From: Ensifer sp. WSM1721
Lineage (GTDB): Bacteria; Pseudomonadota; Alphaproteobacteria; Rhizobiales; Rhizobiaceae
NCBI RefSeq assembly: GCF_000513895.2
Contig: NZ_CP165783.1
Span: forward strand, 620,001-684,000
Length of the DNA stretch: 64,000 nt
Direction: 5' to 3'
Part shown: positions 34,663 through 43,328 of the stretch, in pieces
Numbering within the stretch: the stretch's first letter is position 1
Layout: every line of letters begins with the position of its first letter
The notes under the pieces: model-generated
Database searches by the model: none
The model's input: the letters and a program-made list of their open reading frames with translations, nothing else
What the model was told of the DNA's origin: nothing
Translations under genes and position numbers: made by a program

Positions 34663-35667
34663 ATGAAAACGATTCATGGTATCCAGTATCTCCGTGCTGC
34701 GGCGGCGCTCGCCGTCGTGGTCTTTCACGCGGCGGAGAAGACCGGACACCATTTCGCCATCGGAGCCGCGGGGGTCGACGTCTTTTTCGTCATCAGCGGC
34801 TTCATCATGTGGGTCATCAGCGATCGCCAGGCCGCAACGCCGGCAAAGTTCATCGTCGATCGCGTCCGCCGCATCGTGCCCGTCTACTGGCTCGCGACGG
34901 CGGTGATGGTTGCCGGAGCCATGGCGGGCCTCTTTCCCAACATGGTCCTGACACCTGAACACGTCCTGTCGTCACTGTTTTTCGTCCCGGCGCGTTCCCC
35001 GAGCAGCGGCGAAATCTGGCCGGTCCTTGTGCAGGGCTGGACCCTCAATTTCGAGATGCTCTTCTATGCGGTGTTCGCGTTCGCTCTGCTTTTGCCGCGC
35101 AACCGGCGCCTGCCGGCCATCACCGGCCTGTTCCTCGTGCTGGTGATCGCAGGCCTCTTATTCGGTTTCGACAATGCGGTGATGCTGACCTATACACGGC
35201 CGATCATTCTCGAGTTCGTTGCCGGCATGGGCATCGGCGAGTTCTGGCTGAAGGGCAGGGTGCCGCCGCGCGCCACCGGTTCCGCGCTGATCGCCTGTTC
35301 GTTGGGCGGCTTTGCCCTTATCGCTCTCTTGCGACTGCCCTTTGACGAGCTGACGATCGGCCCGCTGGCGGTTGCGCTCGTCCTTGGCATCCTTTCACTC
35401 GAGGCGCATGGTTGCATGCGAGCCGTGGGGTTGCCGACGCTCCTCGGCAACGCTTCCTATTCGATCTATCTCTGGCACACCTTCGCGATTCCGGTGGCCG
35501 CAAAGGCGGGTTCGGCGCTAGGCCTGGATCCCATGATATCGATGGTTGTTGCCGCGCTCTCGGGAGCGCTTCTCGGCGTCGTTGCCTATTTGACGCTGGA
35601 ACGACCGCTCATGCAGCGCCGGCGAGCCCGCCCGGTCCAAAGCCTTGCCGGCCGCGCAGGCGAATAA
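34663..35667 (+). CDS. exoZ: EPS O-acetyltransferase
   Basis: 334 residues, ten hydrophobic segments, acyltransferase-3 family. The start IQYLRAAAALAVVVFHAAEK has the conserved R and the catalytic-type His; GAAGVDVFFVISGFIMW and WTLNFEMLFYAVFA follow the family pattern. ExoZ adds acetyl groups to the EPS repeat unit. Ends the exoY-F-Q-Z run; 247 bp without a gene follow before the PilZ gene on the other strand. Confidence 0.95.
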   Translation: MKTIHGIQYLRAAAALAVVVFHAAEKTGHHFAIGAAGVDVFFVISGFIMWVISDRQAATPAKFIVDRVRRIVPVYWLATAVMVAGAMAGLFPNMVLTPEHVLSSLFFVPARSPSSGEIWPVLVQGWTLNFEMLFYAVFAFALLLPRNRRLPAITGLFLVLVIAGLLFGFDNAVMLTYTRPIILEFVAGMGIGEFWLKGRVPPRATGSALIACSLGGFALIALLRLPFDELTIGPLAVALVLGILSLEAHGCMRAVGLPTLLGNASYSIYLWHTFAIPVAAKAGSALGLDPMISMVVAALSGALLGVVAYLTLERPLMQRRRARPVQSLAGRAGE

Positions 35668-35914
35668 TGCAATGTCGCCAAAGGTCTGTGAACGTGGCGT
35701 TCAAACGCCTTCACTCGACGCGCTTAGGTTCTTGTTTTTATTCATGCCGTCGTTCAGCCTGCTGCACACGTTTCGGCGACATGCATTAAGCGAACATGGG
35801 GCGCTTAGAAAGTTGAATCGCAGCAAGGCATCGAGGCTCCTGGGCGGTCCAATCACATGCGATCGGCCCGTCCGATCTCTGTCGATTGTGGGCGACCCAC
35901 CTTACGCCGCTCAA

Positions 35915-36220
35915 TCAACGAAAGAATTTGTAGTATGAAGCAATCTGCGCCGCAGTGTTGGACGACAGCTTGAGCTTGATGCCTATCCGGTCGCCTCTGT
36001 TCCATCGGACAATACCGGTCAGCAGTCCGAGCTCATTGCTGCGTATAGTGACTTCCTGCCCTGTGCGGGCGCCAATGTCGAAGAAGAGCTGAAAGCAAAT
36101 ACCCTCGTCGGAAAGATCCTTTACGACGCCGTTGCTCGATCCCGTCTTGCAACTAACGTTCCCAGTTATCTTTGTTTGTGCTCGCGGAGAAATGCGCTCG
36201 ACGCTATCCTTGTACGCCAT
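35915..36220 (-). CDS. single-domain PilZ c-di-GMP-binding protein
   Basis: 101 residues from ATG 36220, GAGAGGAG upstream. Both PilZ motifs are intact: R-x-x-x-R in ERISPRAQTK and D-x-S-x-x-G in VKDLSDEGICFQL. The rest (GQEVTIRS, GIVRWNRGDRIGIKL) completes the barrel. Single-domain PilZ proteins act as c-di-GMP-dependent partners of other proteins, often polysaccharide synthases. Located between exoZ and a GGDEF-like gene, so control of EPS assembly is a fair guess. S. meliloti has no PilZ gene at this place, from memory. Confidence 0.85.
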   Translation of the reverse strand: MAYKDSVERISPRAQTKITGNVSCKTGSSNGVVKDLSDEGICFQLFFDIGARTGQEVTIRSNELGLLTGIVRWNRGDRIGIKLKLSSNTAAQIASYYKFFR

Positions 36221-36595
36221 ATCGCTCCTCTCGATAATCATCGATACCAATCACCGACAGTCCATTTTATTAGAATATGTGTAAATAATGTATAACATTT
36301 CGCATAGGAGACCATACTGTATATCTACTTTCCAAAGTAACATTCATGAAAACCTGCATAACTGATCTCAGAAATTTAGCGGCATTCTTGCCGCTCTACG
36401 CGGTGCTCGATATCCACAACGCTGTTGTTTTTGACTATCGCAAGTCAGTGATGTCTCGCGCTGTTGCAGTTCTCGCCTTCAGTTAAACTCCATGAAAAGA
36501 TGCACGCGCTTCTGCGAGTTGGCCAATCATCCAATGCGAATATAAGTCGTCTCAAAACCTGCCGTATCGATCGCAATCGTCGCGATCTCTTCACG
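36221..36595. other. 375-bp gap upstream of the PilZ gene
   Basis: A+T-rich in 36255-36345 (ATTAGAATATGTGTAAATAA and following), probably the PilZ promoter region. No gene is supported. The right part receives the 3' end of the GGDEF-like gene; no clear terminator is seen. Confidence 0.5.
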
Positions 36596-37672
36596 TCAAT
36601 TGCGGTAGAGCATCCAGTCTTTGCGGGCGCCAGCAGCAGCGCCGCCTGAAAAGAACACGACCCTATCGCTTGTGGTCTCTGTGGCGATCTGCAGGGCCTT
36701 TTCCGCTTGCCCGACCAGTTCCGATGCCGTGCCGGCATCATAACTGGCGCTGCAGCCGAAGCGTCCAGTGACAACGGGCATTTTTGCCTGCCGGCTATCG
36801 AACGCCGCAAGGCAGCTCTTTCTGATATGGTCCGCGATCTTTTGGATTTCCCCCTCTGCCGTCGTCCCGACAAGAATGCCGATCTGCGGTCGGTCAAGCC
36901 AGGCGGCGAAGTCTGTGGTCTGCACCGTTCGCGCCACAACGAACCCGAGACGCTCGAGAACCGCTTCTTTCACCTTGATGAGCTCTTTGGCATCGAACGG
37001 CTCCAGCGCCAAAAGGTTGCAGAGAAGGAGCGACATTCCGTCGGGATAACGTTCGCCGCCATAGAGTTCGGCGAGCTTCTTGTTGAACCCACGCCGATTG
37101 GCGAGATTGGTGGCTAGATGGGTAAATTTCGTGCGCTCGAATTCCTCCACATCGTTCGCAATGGCCGCGACGGTCGATATTTGAGTCGAGACCCGATCGA
37201 GAATCTGCGTGCTCGCCGACTGCTGCGCCTCGGTCATATGACGGATCGCCTGAAGCTGCGATTGGATGGTTTTCACATCCCGCGGATCGGCGGACGAGAT
37301 CTTGCCCGTCGCCCGGCCAAGCATGTTGGAGTAGCTTGAGAGCGAATTCTGGCCAGATAGCAAAGACTCTTTCAGAGTCGTCAATTCGCTCTGCAATCGA
37401 TTTGCGGACTCGTCGTGTATCGAGTTTCCGAAGTGATGCGGCAGATAGATGCGTGCCAGCGCACCGAGATCTTCCTCGGAGATTGGCTTGTTCAGCCGTG
37501 CAAATTTCTCACGAAGTTCCGGATTGTTGCCACTGACAATGTCGTACATCAGTTCGTAGTTCACCGGCGACGCGTCGATTTCTAACCGGCACAAAGTAGA
37601 AAAAACTGTGTAATAAAGTTCCTTGCGGCTCTGCTCCGCAAGCTGTTTCGGAGAGGGATTGATAATTGCCAT
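36596..37672 (-). CDS. degenerate GGDEF-domain protein
   Basis: 358 residues. Residues ~1-165 are a mostly helical N-terminal region without membrane segments (ELYYTVFSTLCRLEIDASPV, then LTTLKESLLSGQNSLSSYSN). Residues ~175-345 follow the GGDEF fold: FTHLATNLANRRGFNKKLAEL corresponds to the LTGLxNRRxF start, and VTGRFGCSASYD to the later strand. At the active loop the sequence is WLDRPQIGILVG, so GGDEF and its I-site are both lost. It should bind or sense rather than make c-di-GMP. Same direction as the PilZ gene 376 bp downstream. Confidence 0.8.
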   Translation of the reverse strand: MAIINPSPKQLAEQSRKELYYTVFSTLCRLEIDASPVNYELMYDIVSGNNPELREKFARLNKPISEEDLGALARIYLPHHFGNSIHDESANRLQSELTTLKESLLSGQNSLSSYSNMLGRATGKISSADPRDVKTIQSQLQAIRHMTEAQQSASTQILDRVSTQISTVAAIANDVEEFERTKFTHLATNLANRRGFNKKLAELYGGERYPDGMSLLLCNLLALEPFDAKELIKVKEAVLERLGFVVARTVQTTDFAAWLDRPQIGILVGTTAEGEIQKIADHIRKSCLAAFDSRQAKMPVVTGRFGCSASYDAGTASELVGQAEKALQIATETTSDRVVFFSGGAAAGARKDWMLYRN

Positions 37673-38060
37673 GATGCAGCGCCCTTCATGGAAGCATTCG
37701 CAGGCAAAAACACCTGCGACAACGTCGGACAGGTAGGCGTGAGGCTAATACCTCATATAAAATTGCTGGCGGCAAAAGTTTGTCGCGTCCGACCCGCGTT
37801 CATGCGGTTGTATTGACGCGAGTGCATCCGATCGGACAGCTCAGAGTATAGCCATATATATTAACAAGCGATAAAAAATACTTCAAAACTACGCACGGTC
37901 CTCGAAGAGGGCCGAGACGGCACCACCGGAATGTCGAGGAAAGCACCCTCGCATGAATGCGTTTTGAATGCGACGCGTGAGGTGCCTCGCGAGCGCATTG
38001 GAAAACCGAAATCGGGCCGCCTCCCTTCTCGAGAGGCAGCCGCTGTCGTTGCTCGGAAAA
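37673..38060. other. 388-bp gap between exoB and the GGDEF-like gene
   Basis: No gene supported. It contains GAGGCTAATACCTC (37730-37743), a short imperfect inverted repeat 58 bp upstream of the GGDEF-like start, and an A+T-rich segment near 37850-37885. The left part should be the GGDEF gene promoter, the right part the exoB 3' end. Confidence 0.5.
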
Positions 38061-39047
38061 TCAGCCGCCGTGATTCTGGCGCGAATGCCAGTTCCAGGCG
38101 GATTCGGTGATCGCCGCGAGATCGTATTGCGGCTCCCAGCCAAGCACCTGACGGGCCTTGTCGTTGTTGGCGACCAGCGTTGTCGAGTCGCCTTCGCGGC
38201 GCGCGGCATAGCCGACATTGAACGGCCGCTTGGCAACCTTCTCGATCGCGCTCACGAGCTCCTTGACCGTCGTACCGGTGCCGGTCCCAAGATTGAGCGC
38301 GACGCTCTCGCCGCCTTCGAGCAGATAGTCGACCGCACGCACATGCGCATCCGCCAGATCGAGCACGTGGATATAATCGCGCACACAGGTACCGTCGCGC
38401 GTGTCGTAGTCCGTCCCGAACACCTTGAAGCCATCGCGTCGCCCGAGTGCCGCCTCGATTGCGAGCGGGATGGCGTGAGTCTCCGGCTCGTGCCATTCGC
38501 CGATGCGTCCCTCGAAATCGGCGCCGGCGGCGTTGAAATAACGCAGGATAACCGAGCGCAGGCCTTTGTAGAGGCCATAGTCCTTCAGCGCCTGTTCGCA
38601 GATCCATTTGGTGCGGCCATAGGGATTGATCGGCGCCTGTTTGTGGCTTTCGTCCATCGGGACGCTGTCCGGCAGGCCGTAGGTCGCGCAGGTCGACGAA
38701 AAGACGAAGGCGTCGATGCCGGCGGCAAGCGCCGCCGACAAGAGAGTGAGCGTGCCAATGACGTTGTTATCGTAGAAGGCGGCCGGGTCCTTGACCGATT
38801 CGCCGACCTCGATCATCGCCGCGAAGTGCAGGATCGCGCGCGGCTTGTAGCGCGCGAGAACTTCATCGAGGCGCTGCCGGTCGCGGATGTCGCCCTTTTC
38901 CAAAGAACCCCATTTGACGAATTCCTCGTGGCCGTTGGAGAGGTTGTCGTAGACGACGGGTTGGTAACCTTTGGCGGCGAGCTGGAGGCAGGTGTGGGAG
39001 CCGATATAGCCGGCGCCGCCGACGACGAGAATGTAGTTGTTGTGCAC
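38061..39047 (-). CDS. exoB: UDP-glucose 4-epimerase
   Basis: 328 residues when started at GTG 39047, which has AGAGG upstream and matches the known ExoB length; the ATG eight codons earlier lacks a ribosome site. NAD site is VVGGAGYIGSHTCLQL; catalytic S-x(n)-YxxxK is in FSSTCATYG and NPYGRTKWICEQ. It interconverts UDP-glucose and UDP-galactose for EPS, LPS and galactose use. Opposite in direction to exoY-F-Q-Z. Confidence 0.95.
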   Translation of the reverse strand: MHNNYILVVGGAGYIGSHTCLQLAAKGYQPVVYDNLSNGHEEFVKWGSLEKGDIRDRQRLDEVLARYKPRAILHFAAMIEVGESVKDPAAFYDNNVIGTLTLLSAALAAGIDAFVFSSTCATYGLPDSVPMDESHKQAPINPYGRTKWICEQALKDYGLYKGLRSVILRYFNAAGADFEGRIGEWHEPETHAIPLAIEAALGRRDGFKVFGTDYDTRDGTCVRDYIHVLDLADAHVRAVDYLLEGGESVALNLGTGTGTTVKELVSAIEKVAKRPFNVGYAARREGDSTTLVANNDKARQVLGWEPQYDLAAITESAWNWHSRQNHGG

Positions 39048-39554
39048 GGGCAACCTCTTGGGGAATGACATCTGAACGACAGGAATGGGACACGCCTGCC
39101 AAGGAATAGCGGCGAAATTTCCAACACATTGTGAAAGTTCTGCAAAACGGCGGCCTTTTCAACAGCTTCGCCGGACTAACTGCACTCGCGTATCGGGGAG
39201 GGCCCCCGTCGTGGGCAACTGTTGCAAACATGCAGCATCGCGGCGGAGGTCGCCGCAGGCACAACAATCGCGCTTGGCGTGTACAGCCGCTTCAACTATA
39301 AGCAGTCATCCGGCAATCAGATTAGGGAGGTTACGATGGCAGATTTTTCCTACTCCCTACGGGGCGGGCCACGATCCTGACCCTGTGACGGGAGCGCTTG
39401 CTGCTCCTTGCCACAGCCTAAAAATCGTCATCGCCCGACCGCTTCTCCCAGAAGAAGCCGATGCTTCGATGATGCCGTACTGATCCCTTTCCTCGACGGC
39501 ATTTCCACGCTCACCCGATATTGAGGCCGGTGCCTTCGCCACCGGGCAGTTCAT
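39048..39554. other. 507-bp divergent gap exoB-exsA
   Basis: Holds the exoB and exsA promoters and a short 15-codon frame at 39336 with a strong ribosome site. No longer gene is supported. Low-complexity pyrimidine-rich runs lie near 39480-39520. Confidence 0.5.
39336..39380 (+). CDS. possible 14-residue leader peptide upstream of exsA
   Basis: GGGAGGTTACG precedes ATG at ideal spacing; the frame reads MADFSYSLRGGPRS and stops. It is 175 bp before exsA on the same strand. It may be a translated leader or the start of a gene disrupted by a frameshift. Weak evidence beyond the ribosome site. Confidence 0.25.
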   Translation: MADFSYSLRGGPRS

Positions 39555-41369
39555 ATGGTCTTTGTTCGTTCCGTGGCGCGCAACCGCGCCTTCCGCAGCG
39601 TTTTCCGCTTTTCCTGGGCCCACTGGAAGCGCCAGCCCGTACGACTGGCCGCCATTCTCGGCGCTGTCCTGCTCTCGACGCTCGCCGATGTGCTGACGCC
39701 GCTCTATTCCGGCCGGCTCGTCGATGCAGTCGTGTCAGGTGCGGCAAGCGACGCCGCCTCCTGGAACGCGGCGATCACGGCTTTCCTGATGCTGATGGTC
39801 TTATCGCTCGGCGCCATAGTCTTGAGACACATCACCTTCATGAGCATTGTCAGTCTCACCTTGAAGATGATGTCCGACATTGCCGCGGCCGCCTTCCACC
39901 ACATTCAGCGGTTTTCCAGCGACTGGCACGCCAACAGCTTCGCCGGCTCGACGGTGCGCAAGGTGACGCGCGGCATGTGGGCGCTCGACCTGCTGAACGA
40001 TACGCTGCTTATCGCGCTCTTTCCTTCGGTGGTCATGCTCGTGGGTTCGACGGCGCTGATGGCTTGGTATTGGCCGATGATGGGGGTGATCATCGGTCTC
40101 GGCTCCGTGGTCTTCATCGCGGTAACCGTTGCCCTGTCGCTCGGCTATGTGGCGCCGATGGCAAGTCTTGCCAATAGCTGGGATACGCGGCTTGGCGGCG
40201 CGCTTGCCGACGCGGTCAGCTGCAACATCGTCGTCAAGGGCTTCGGTGCGGAGAACCGCGAGGACGCTCGTCTCGCCAGAGTGCTTCGCAAATGGGAGAG
40301 CCGCACGCGGCGCACCTGGTCGCGAGGCACGCTCAACGGCACGGCTCAAGGTGCGATGCTGCTCGGGCTGCGCGCCGCGGTCATCGGTTTCGCCCTCCTG
40401 CTCTGGGCGCGGGGGGAGGCAAGCGCCGGCGACATCACCTTCGTGCTCACCTCCTTCTTCATCCTGCAGGGCTATCTCAGGGAAGTGGGGATGCATATCC
40501 GCAACCTGCAGCGTTCGATCAACGACATGGAGGAGCTTGTCGACATCCATGGTCAGCCGCTCGGCGTCGAAGACCGGGCAGGCGCAAGGCCGATCCGGAT
40601 CACCGACGGCAAGATCGAGTTCCGCAACGTGACCTTCCACTACGGGGCGCATCGGGCGCCGCTCTATGACGCGTTCTCGGTGACGATCCGGGCCGGCGAG
40701 CGCGTCGGTCTCGTCGGCCACTCCGGTTCGGGCAAGACGACGTTCGTCAAGCTGATCCAGCGCCTCCACGACGTCAGGGCCGGCGAAATCCGGATCGACG
40801 GGCAGAACATCGCCGAAGTCACGCAGGCATCGTTGCGCCAGCAGATCGCCATCGTGCAGCAGGAGCCGATCCTCTTCCACCGCTCGCTTGCGGAGAACAT
40901 CGCCTATGCACGACCCGGGGCGACGCAGCGCGACATAGAGGAGGCGGCAAGGCTCGCGAGCGCGCATGACTTCATCACGGCACTGCCGAAAGGCTATGGG
41001 ACGCTGGTCGGGGAACGGGGCGTGAAACTCTCTGGCGGCGAGCGCCAGCGCGTCGCCATCGCCAGAGCCTTCCTGGCGGATGCGCCGATCCTCATCCTCG
41101 ATGAGGCAACCTCGAGCCTCGATTCCGAATCCGAGGTGCTGATCCAGCAGGCGATGGAGCGGCTGATGATGGGGCGCACCACGCTGGTCGTCGCGCACCG
41201 GCTCTCGACGGTGCGCGCGCTCGACCGCCTCCTTGTCTTCGATCGCGGCCGCATCGCCGAGGAGGGCGACCATGCCGCCCTCATCCGGGTGAAGGGCGGT
41301 ATCTACCGCAGCCTCTTCGAAAGGCAGGCGCTGGAACTGACCAAGGGGCTCGTCCTCAACGACGGCTGA
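39555..41369 (+). CDS. exsA: ABC exporter, fused membrane and ATPase domains
   Basis: 604 residues. Six membrane segments in residues ~25-310, then an ATPase domain: Walker A GHSGSGKTTFVKLI, Q-loop VQQEPILFH, signature [16 protein letters not shown], Walker B ILILDEATSSLDSE, H-loop VAHRLSTVRA. It is of the MsbA/lipid-exporter class, as described for S. meliloti ExsA. Substrate unknown; linkage to EPS genes is positional. First of the plus-strand run leading into queCDE, 139 bp apart. Confidence 0.92.
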   Translation: MVFVRSVARNRAFRSVFRFSWAHWKRQPVRLAAILGAVLLSTLADVLTPLYSGRLVDAVVSGAASDAASWNAAITAFLMLMVLSLGAIVLRHITFMSIVSLTLKMMSDIAAAAFHHIQRFSSDWHANSFAGSTVRKVTRGMWALDLLNDTLLIALFPSVVMLVGSTALMAWYWPMMGVIIGLGSVVFIAVTVALSLGYVAPMASLANSWDTRLGGALADAVSCNIVVKGFGAENREDARLARVLRKWESRTRRTWSRGTLNGTAQGAMLLGLRAAVIGFALLLWARGEASAGDITFVLTSFFILQGYLREVGMHIRNLQRSINDMEELVDIHGQPLGVEDRAGARPIRITDGKIEFRNVTFHYGAHRAPLYDAFSVTIRAGERVGLVGHSGSGKTTFVKLIQRLHDVRAGEIRIDGQNIAEVTQASLRQQIAIVQQEPILFHRSLAENIAYARPGATQRDIEEAARLASAHDFITALPKGYGTLVGERGVKLSGGERQRVAIARAFLADAPILILDEATSSLDSESEVLIQQAMERLMMGRTTLVVAHRLSTVRALDRLLVFDRGRIAEEGDHAALIRVKGGIYRSLFERQALELTKGLVLNDG

Positions 41370-41508
41370 GCGAAAGGGCTGGCCGGGGCGTGGGAATTTT
41401 GTCTCATCTGCAACCGGCCGGCCATTCACAAACGGTTCTTTTTGGCCTAGAAGGCCCGCAGGTAAAACTCCGGTCGCAGCCTACCCGGTCAAAACAAGGA
41501 CACCTATC

Positions 41509-42219
41509 ATGAAAACGATCGTAATCTGCTCCGGCGGATTGGATTCCGTTTCGCTTGCGCACAAAATCGCGGCGGAACACGAACTTCTCGGCCTTCTGTC
41601 GTTCGACTACGGCCAGCGGCATCGCAAGGAACTGGACTTCGCCGCCGCCTGTGCCAGGCGGCTTCGCGTTCCGCACCAGGTCATCGACATCCGCGAGATC
41701 GGCCGCCACCTAACCGGTTCGGCCCTGACGGACGACGTCGACGTGCCGGACGGTCACTATGCGGAAGAGACGATGAAGGCGACGGTGGTGCCGAACCGCA
41801 ACGCCATCATGCTCGCGATCGCCTTCGGCGTCGCGGCCGCCCGCAAAGCGGACGCGGTGGCCACCGCCGTGCATGGCGGCGACCACTTCATCTATCCCGA
41901 TTGTCGGCCAGGCTTCATCGATGCTTTCCAGGCGATGCAGAGCCACGCCCTCGAAGGTTACGCGGACGTCCTGCTCTATGCGCCCTACGTCAATGTCTCC
42001 AAGGCGGATATCGTCGCCGACGGGGCGAAGCATGGAACGCCGTTTGCCGAGACCTGGTCCTGCTACAAGGGCGGTGAACGCCATTGCGGGCGTTGCGGCA
42101 CCTGCGTCGAGCGGCGGGAGGCCTTCCATCTTGCCGGTGTCGCAGACCCGACGGAGTACGACGACCCGGATTTCTGGGTCTCCGCCACCGGTGCATTTGC
42201 CGCTGAGGAGGTCAGATGA
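41509..42219 (+). CDS. queC: 7-cyano-7-deazaguanine synthase
   Basis: 236 residues. PP-loop ICSGGLDSVSLAHK at the N-terminus and zinc cysteines in the C-terminal ERHCGRCGTCVERREAF mark QueC. It converts 7-carboxy-7-deazaguanine to preQ0 with ATP and ammonia. Known as exsB in S. meliloti, where it was first noted for an effect on EPS levels. Overlaps queD by 4 bp. Confidence 0.96.
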   Translation: MKTIVICSGGLDSVSLAHKIAAEHELLGLLSFDYGQRHRKELDFAAACARRLRVPHQVIDIREIGRHLTGSALTDDVDVPDGHYAEETMKATVVPNRNAIMLAIAFGVAAARKADAVATAVHGGDHFIYPDCRPGFIDAFQAMQSHALEGYADVLLYAPYVNVSKADIVADGAKHGTPFAETWSCYKGGERHCGRCGTCVERREAFHLAGVADPTEYDDPDFWVSATGAFAAEEVR

Positions 42220-42575
42220 TGTTCCGCATCACCAAGGAATTTCACTTCTCCGCCTCGCACCAATTGAAGAGCTTGCCGCCTGAGCATCAATGCGCGCGCC
42301 TGCACGGGCACAACTACATCGTCGAAGTCGAGCTTACCGCCGAGACACTTAACGAGCACGGTTTCGTGCGCGACTATCACGAGCTTGCGCCTTTGAAGCA
42401 CTATATCGACGAGACCTTCGATCACCGCCACCTGAACGACGTGCTCGGCCACGACCGGGTGACGGCGGAATGCCTGGCGCAGCATTTTTACGAATGGTGC
42501 AAGGCTCGCCTTCCCGAGACGACGGCCGTGCGTGTCAGCGAAACGGCAAAGACCTGGGCGGAATATCGGCCATGA
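42216..42575 (+). CDS. queD: 6-carboxy-tetrahydropterin synthase
   Basis: 119 residues; start ATG 42216 overlaps the queC stop with GAGGAGG upstream. Zinc histidines are in FHFSASHQL and [12 protein letters not shown]; the catalytic Cys in [15 protein letters not shown] is also conserved. Makes 6-carboxytetrahydropterin from dihydroneopterin triphosphate. exsC of S. meliloti. ATGA overlap with queE. Confidence 0.95.
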   Translation: MMFRITKEFHFSASHQLKSLPPEHQCARLHGHNYIVEVELTAETLNEHGFVRDYHELAPLKHYIDETFDHRHLNDVLGHDRVTAECLAQHFYEWCKARLPETTAVRVSETAKTWAEYRP

Positions 42576-43309
42576 CCGTCACCCGACCGACCGAAATCCG
42601 CGTCAGCGAGATCTTCGGGCCGACGATCCAGGGCGAGGGGGTGCTGATCGGACTGCCGACCGTGTTCGTCAGGGCCGGCGGCTGTGATTATCGCTGTTCC
42701 TGGTGCGACAGCCTCCACGCGGTCGAAAGCCGCTACCGGGACGAATGGCAGGCCATGTCGACGGAGGAGGTCTGGCGGGAAGTCACGCGGCTATCCCGCG
42801 GAAAGCCCCTGATGGTTTCGTTGTCAGGCGGCAACCCGGCGATCCAGCCCTTCGGCGATTTGATCGGCCGCGGCCACGGTGAAGGCTATCGCTTTGCGCT
42901 GGAGACGCAAGGCTCCGTCGCCCGCGACTGGTTCGCCGATCTCGACGTGCTGGTCTTGAGCCCGAAGCCGCCCTCGAGCGGAATGGAGGCGGACTGGGGG
43001 ATCTTCGACGCCTGCCTGCAGGCATCTGAAGGCAGGCCGCAGACCGTGCTGAAGATCGTGGTGTTCGACGAGGCGGACTATGACTATGCGAGATCGACCG
43101 CCGCGCGCTACCCGCATCTTCCGGTCTATCTGCAGCCGGGCAACCATACGCCGCCGCCCGCAGACGCGGCCGACGCGCCGATCGACATAGACGGGATCAT
43201 CGAGCGCATGCGCTGGCTTGTCGACAAGGTCGCGGAGGACCGATGGTTTGAGGCGCGCGTGCTGCCGCAATTGCATGTTCTGATATGGGGCAACAGGCGC
43301 GGCGTGTAG
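42572..43309 (+). CDS. queE: 7-carboxy-7-deazaguanine synthase (radical SAM)
   Basis: 245 residues from ATG 42572. N-terminal [20 protein letters not shown] and the cluster C-x3-C-x2-C in [12 protein letters not shown] define Que[12 protein letters not shown] is the SAM-binding GGxP-type motif. Performs the ring contraction that forms the 7-deazapurine. exsD of S. meliloti. Last gene of the coupled queC-D-E operon; converges with exsE 19 bp away. Confidence 0.94.
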   Translation: MTVTRPTEIRVSEIFGPTIQGEGVLIGLPTVFVRAGGCDYRCSWCDSLHAVESRYRDEWQAMSTEEVWREVTRLSRGKPLMVSLSGGNPAIQPFGDLIGRGHGEGYRFALETQGSVARDWFADLDVLVLSPKPPSSGMEADWGIFDACLQASEGRPQTVLKIVVFDEADYDYARSTAARYPHLPVYLQPGNHTPPPADAADAPIDIDGIIERMRWLVDKVAEDRWFEARVLPQLHVLIWGNRRGV

Positions 43310-43328
43310 ATCGGTCTGACCGTGCCTC

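Noticed and set aside
37861..38607. Long minus-strand frame across the exoB 3' end
   Set aside because: It is a shifted shadow of exoB, arginine-rich and without motifs.
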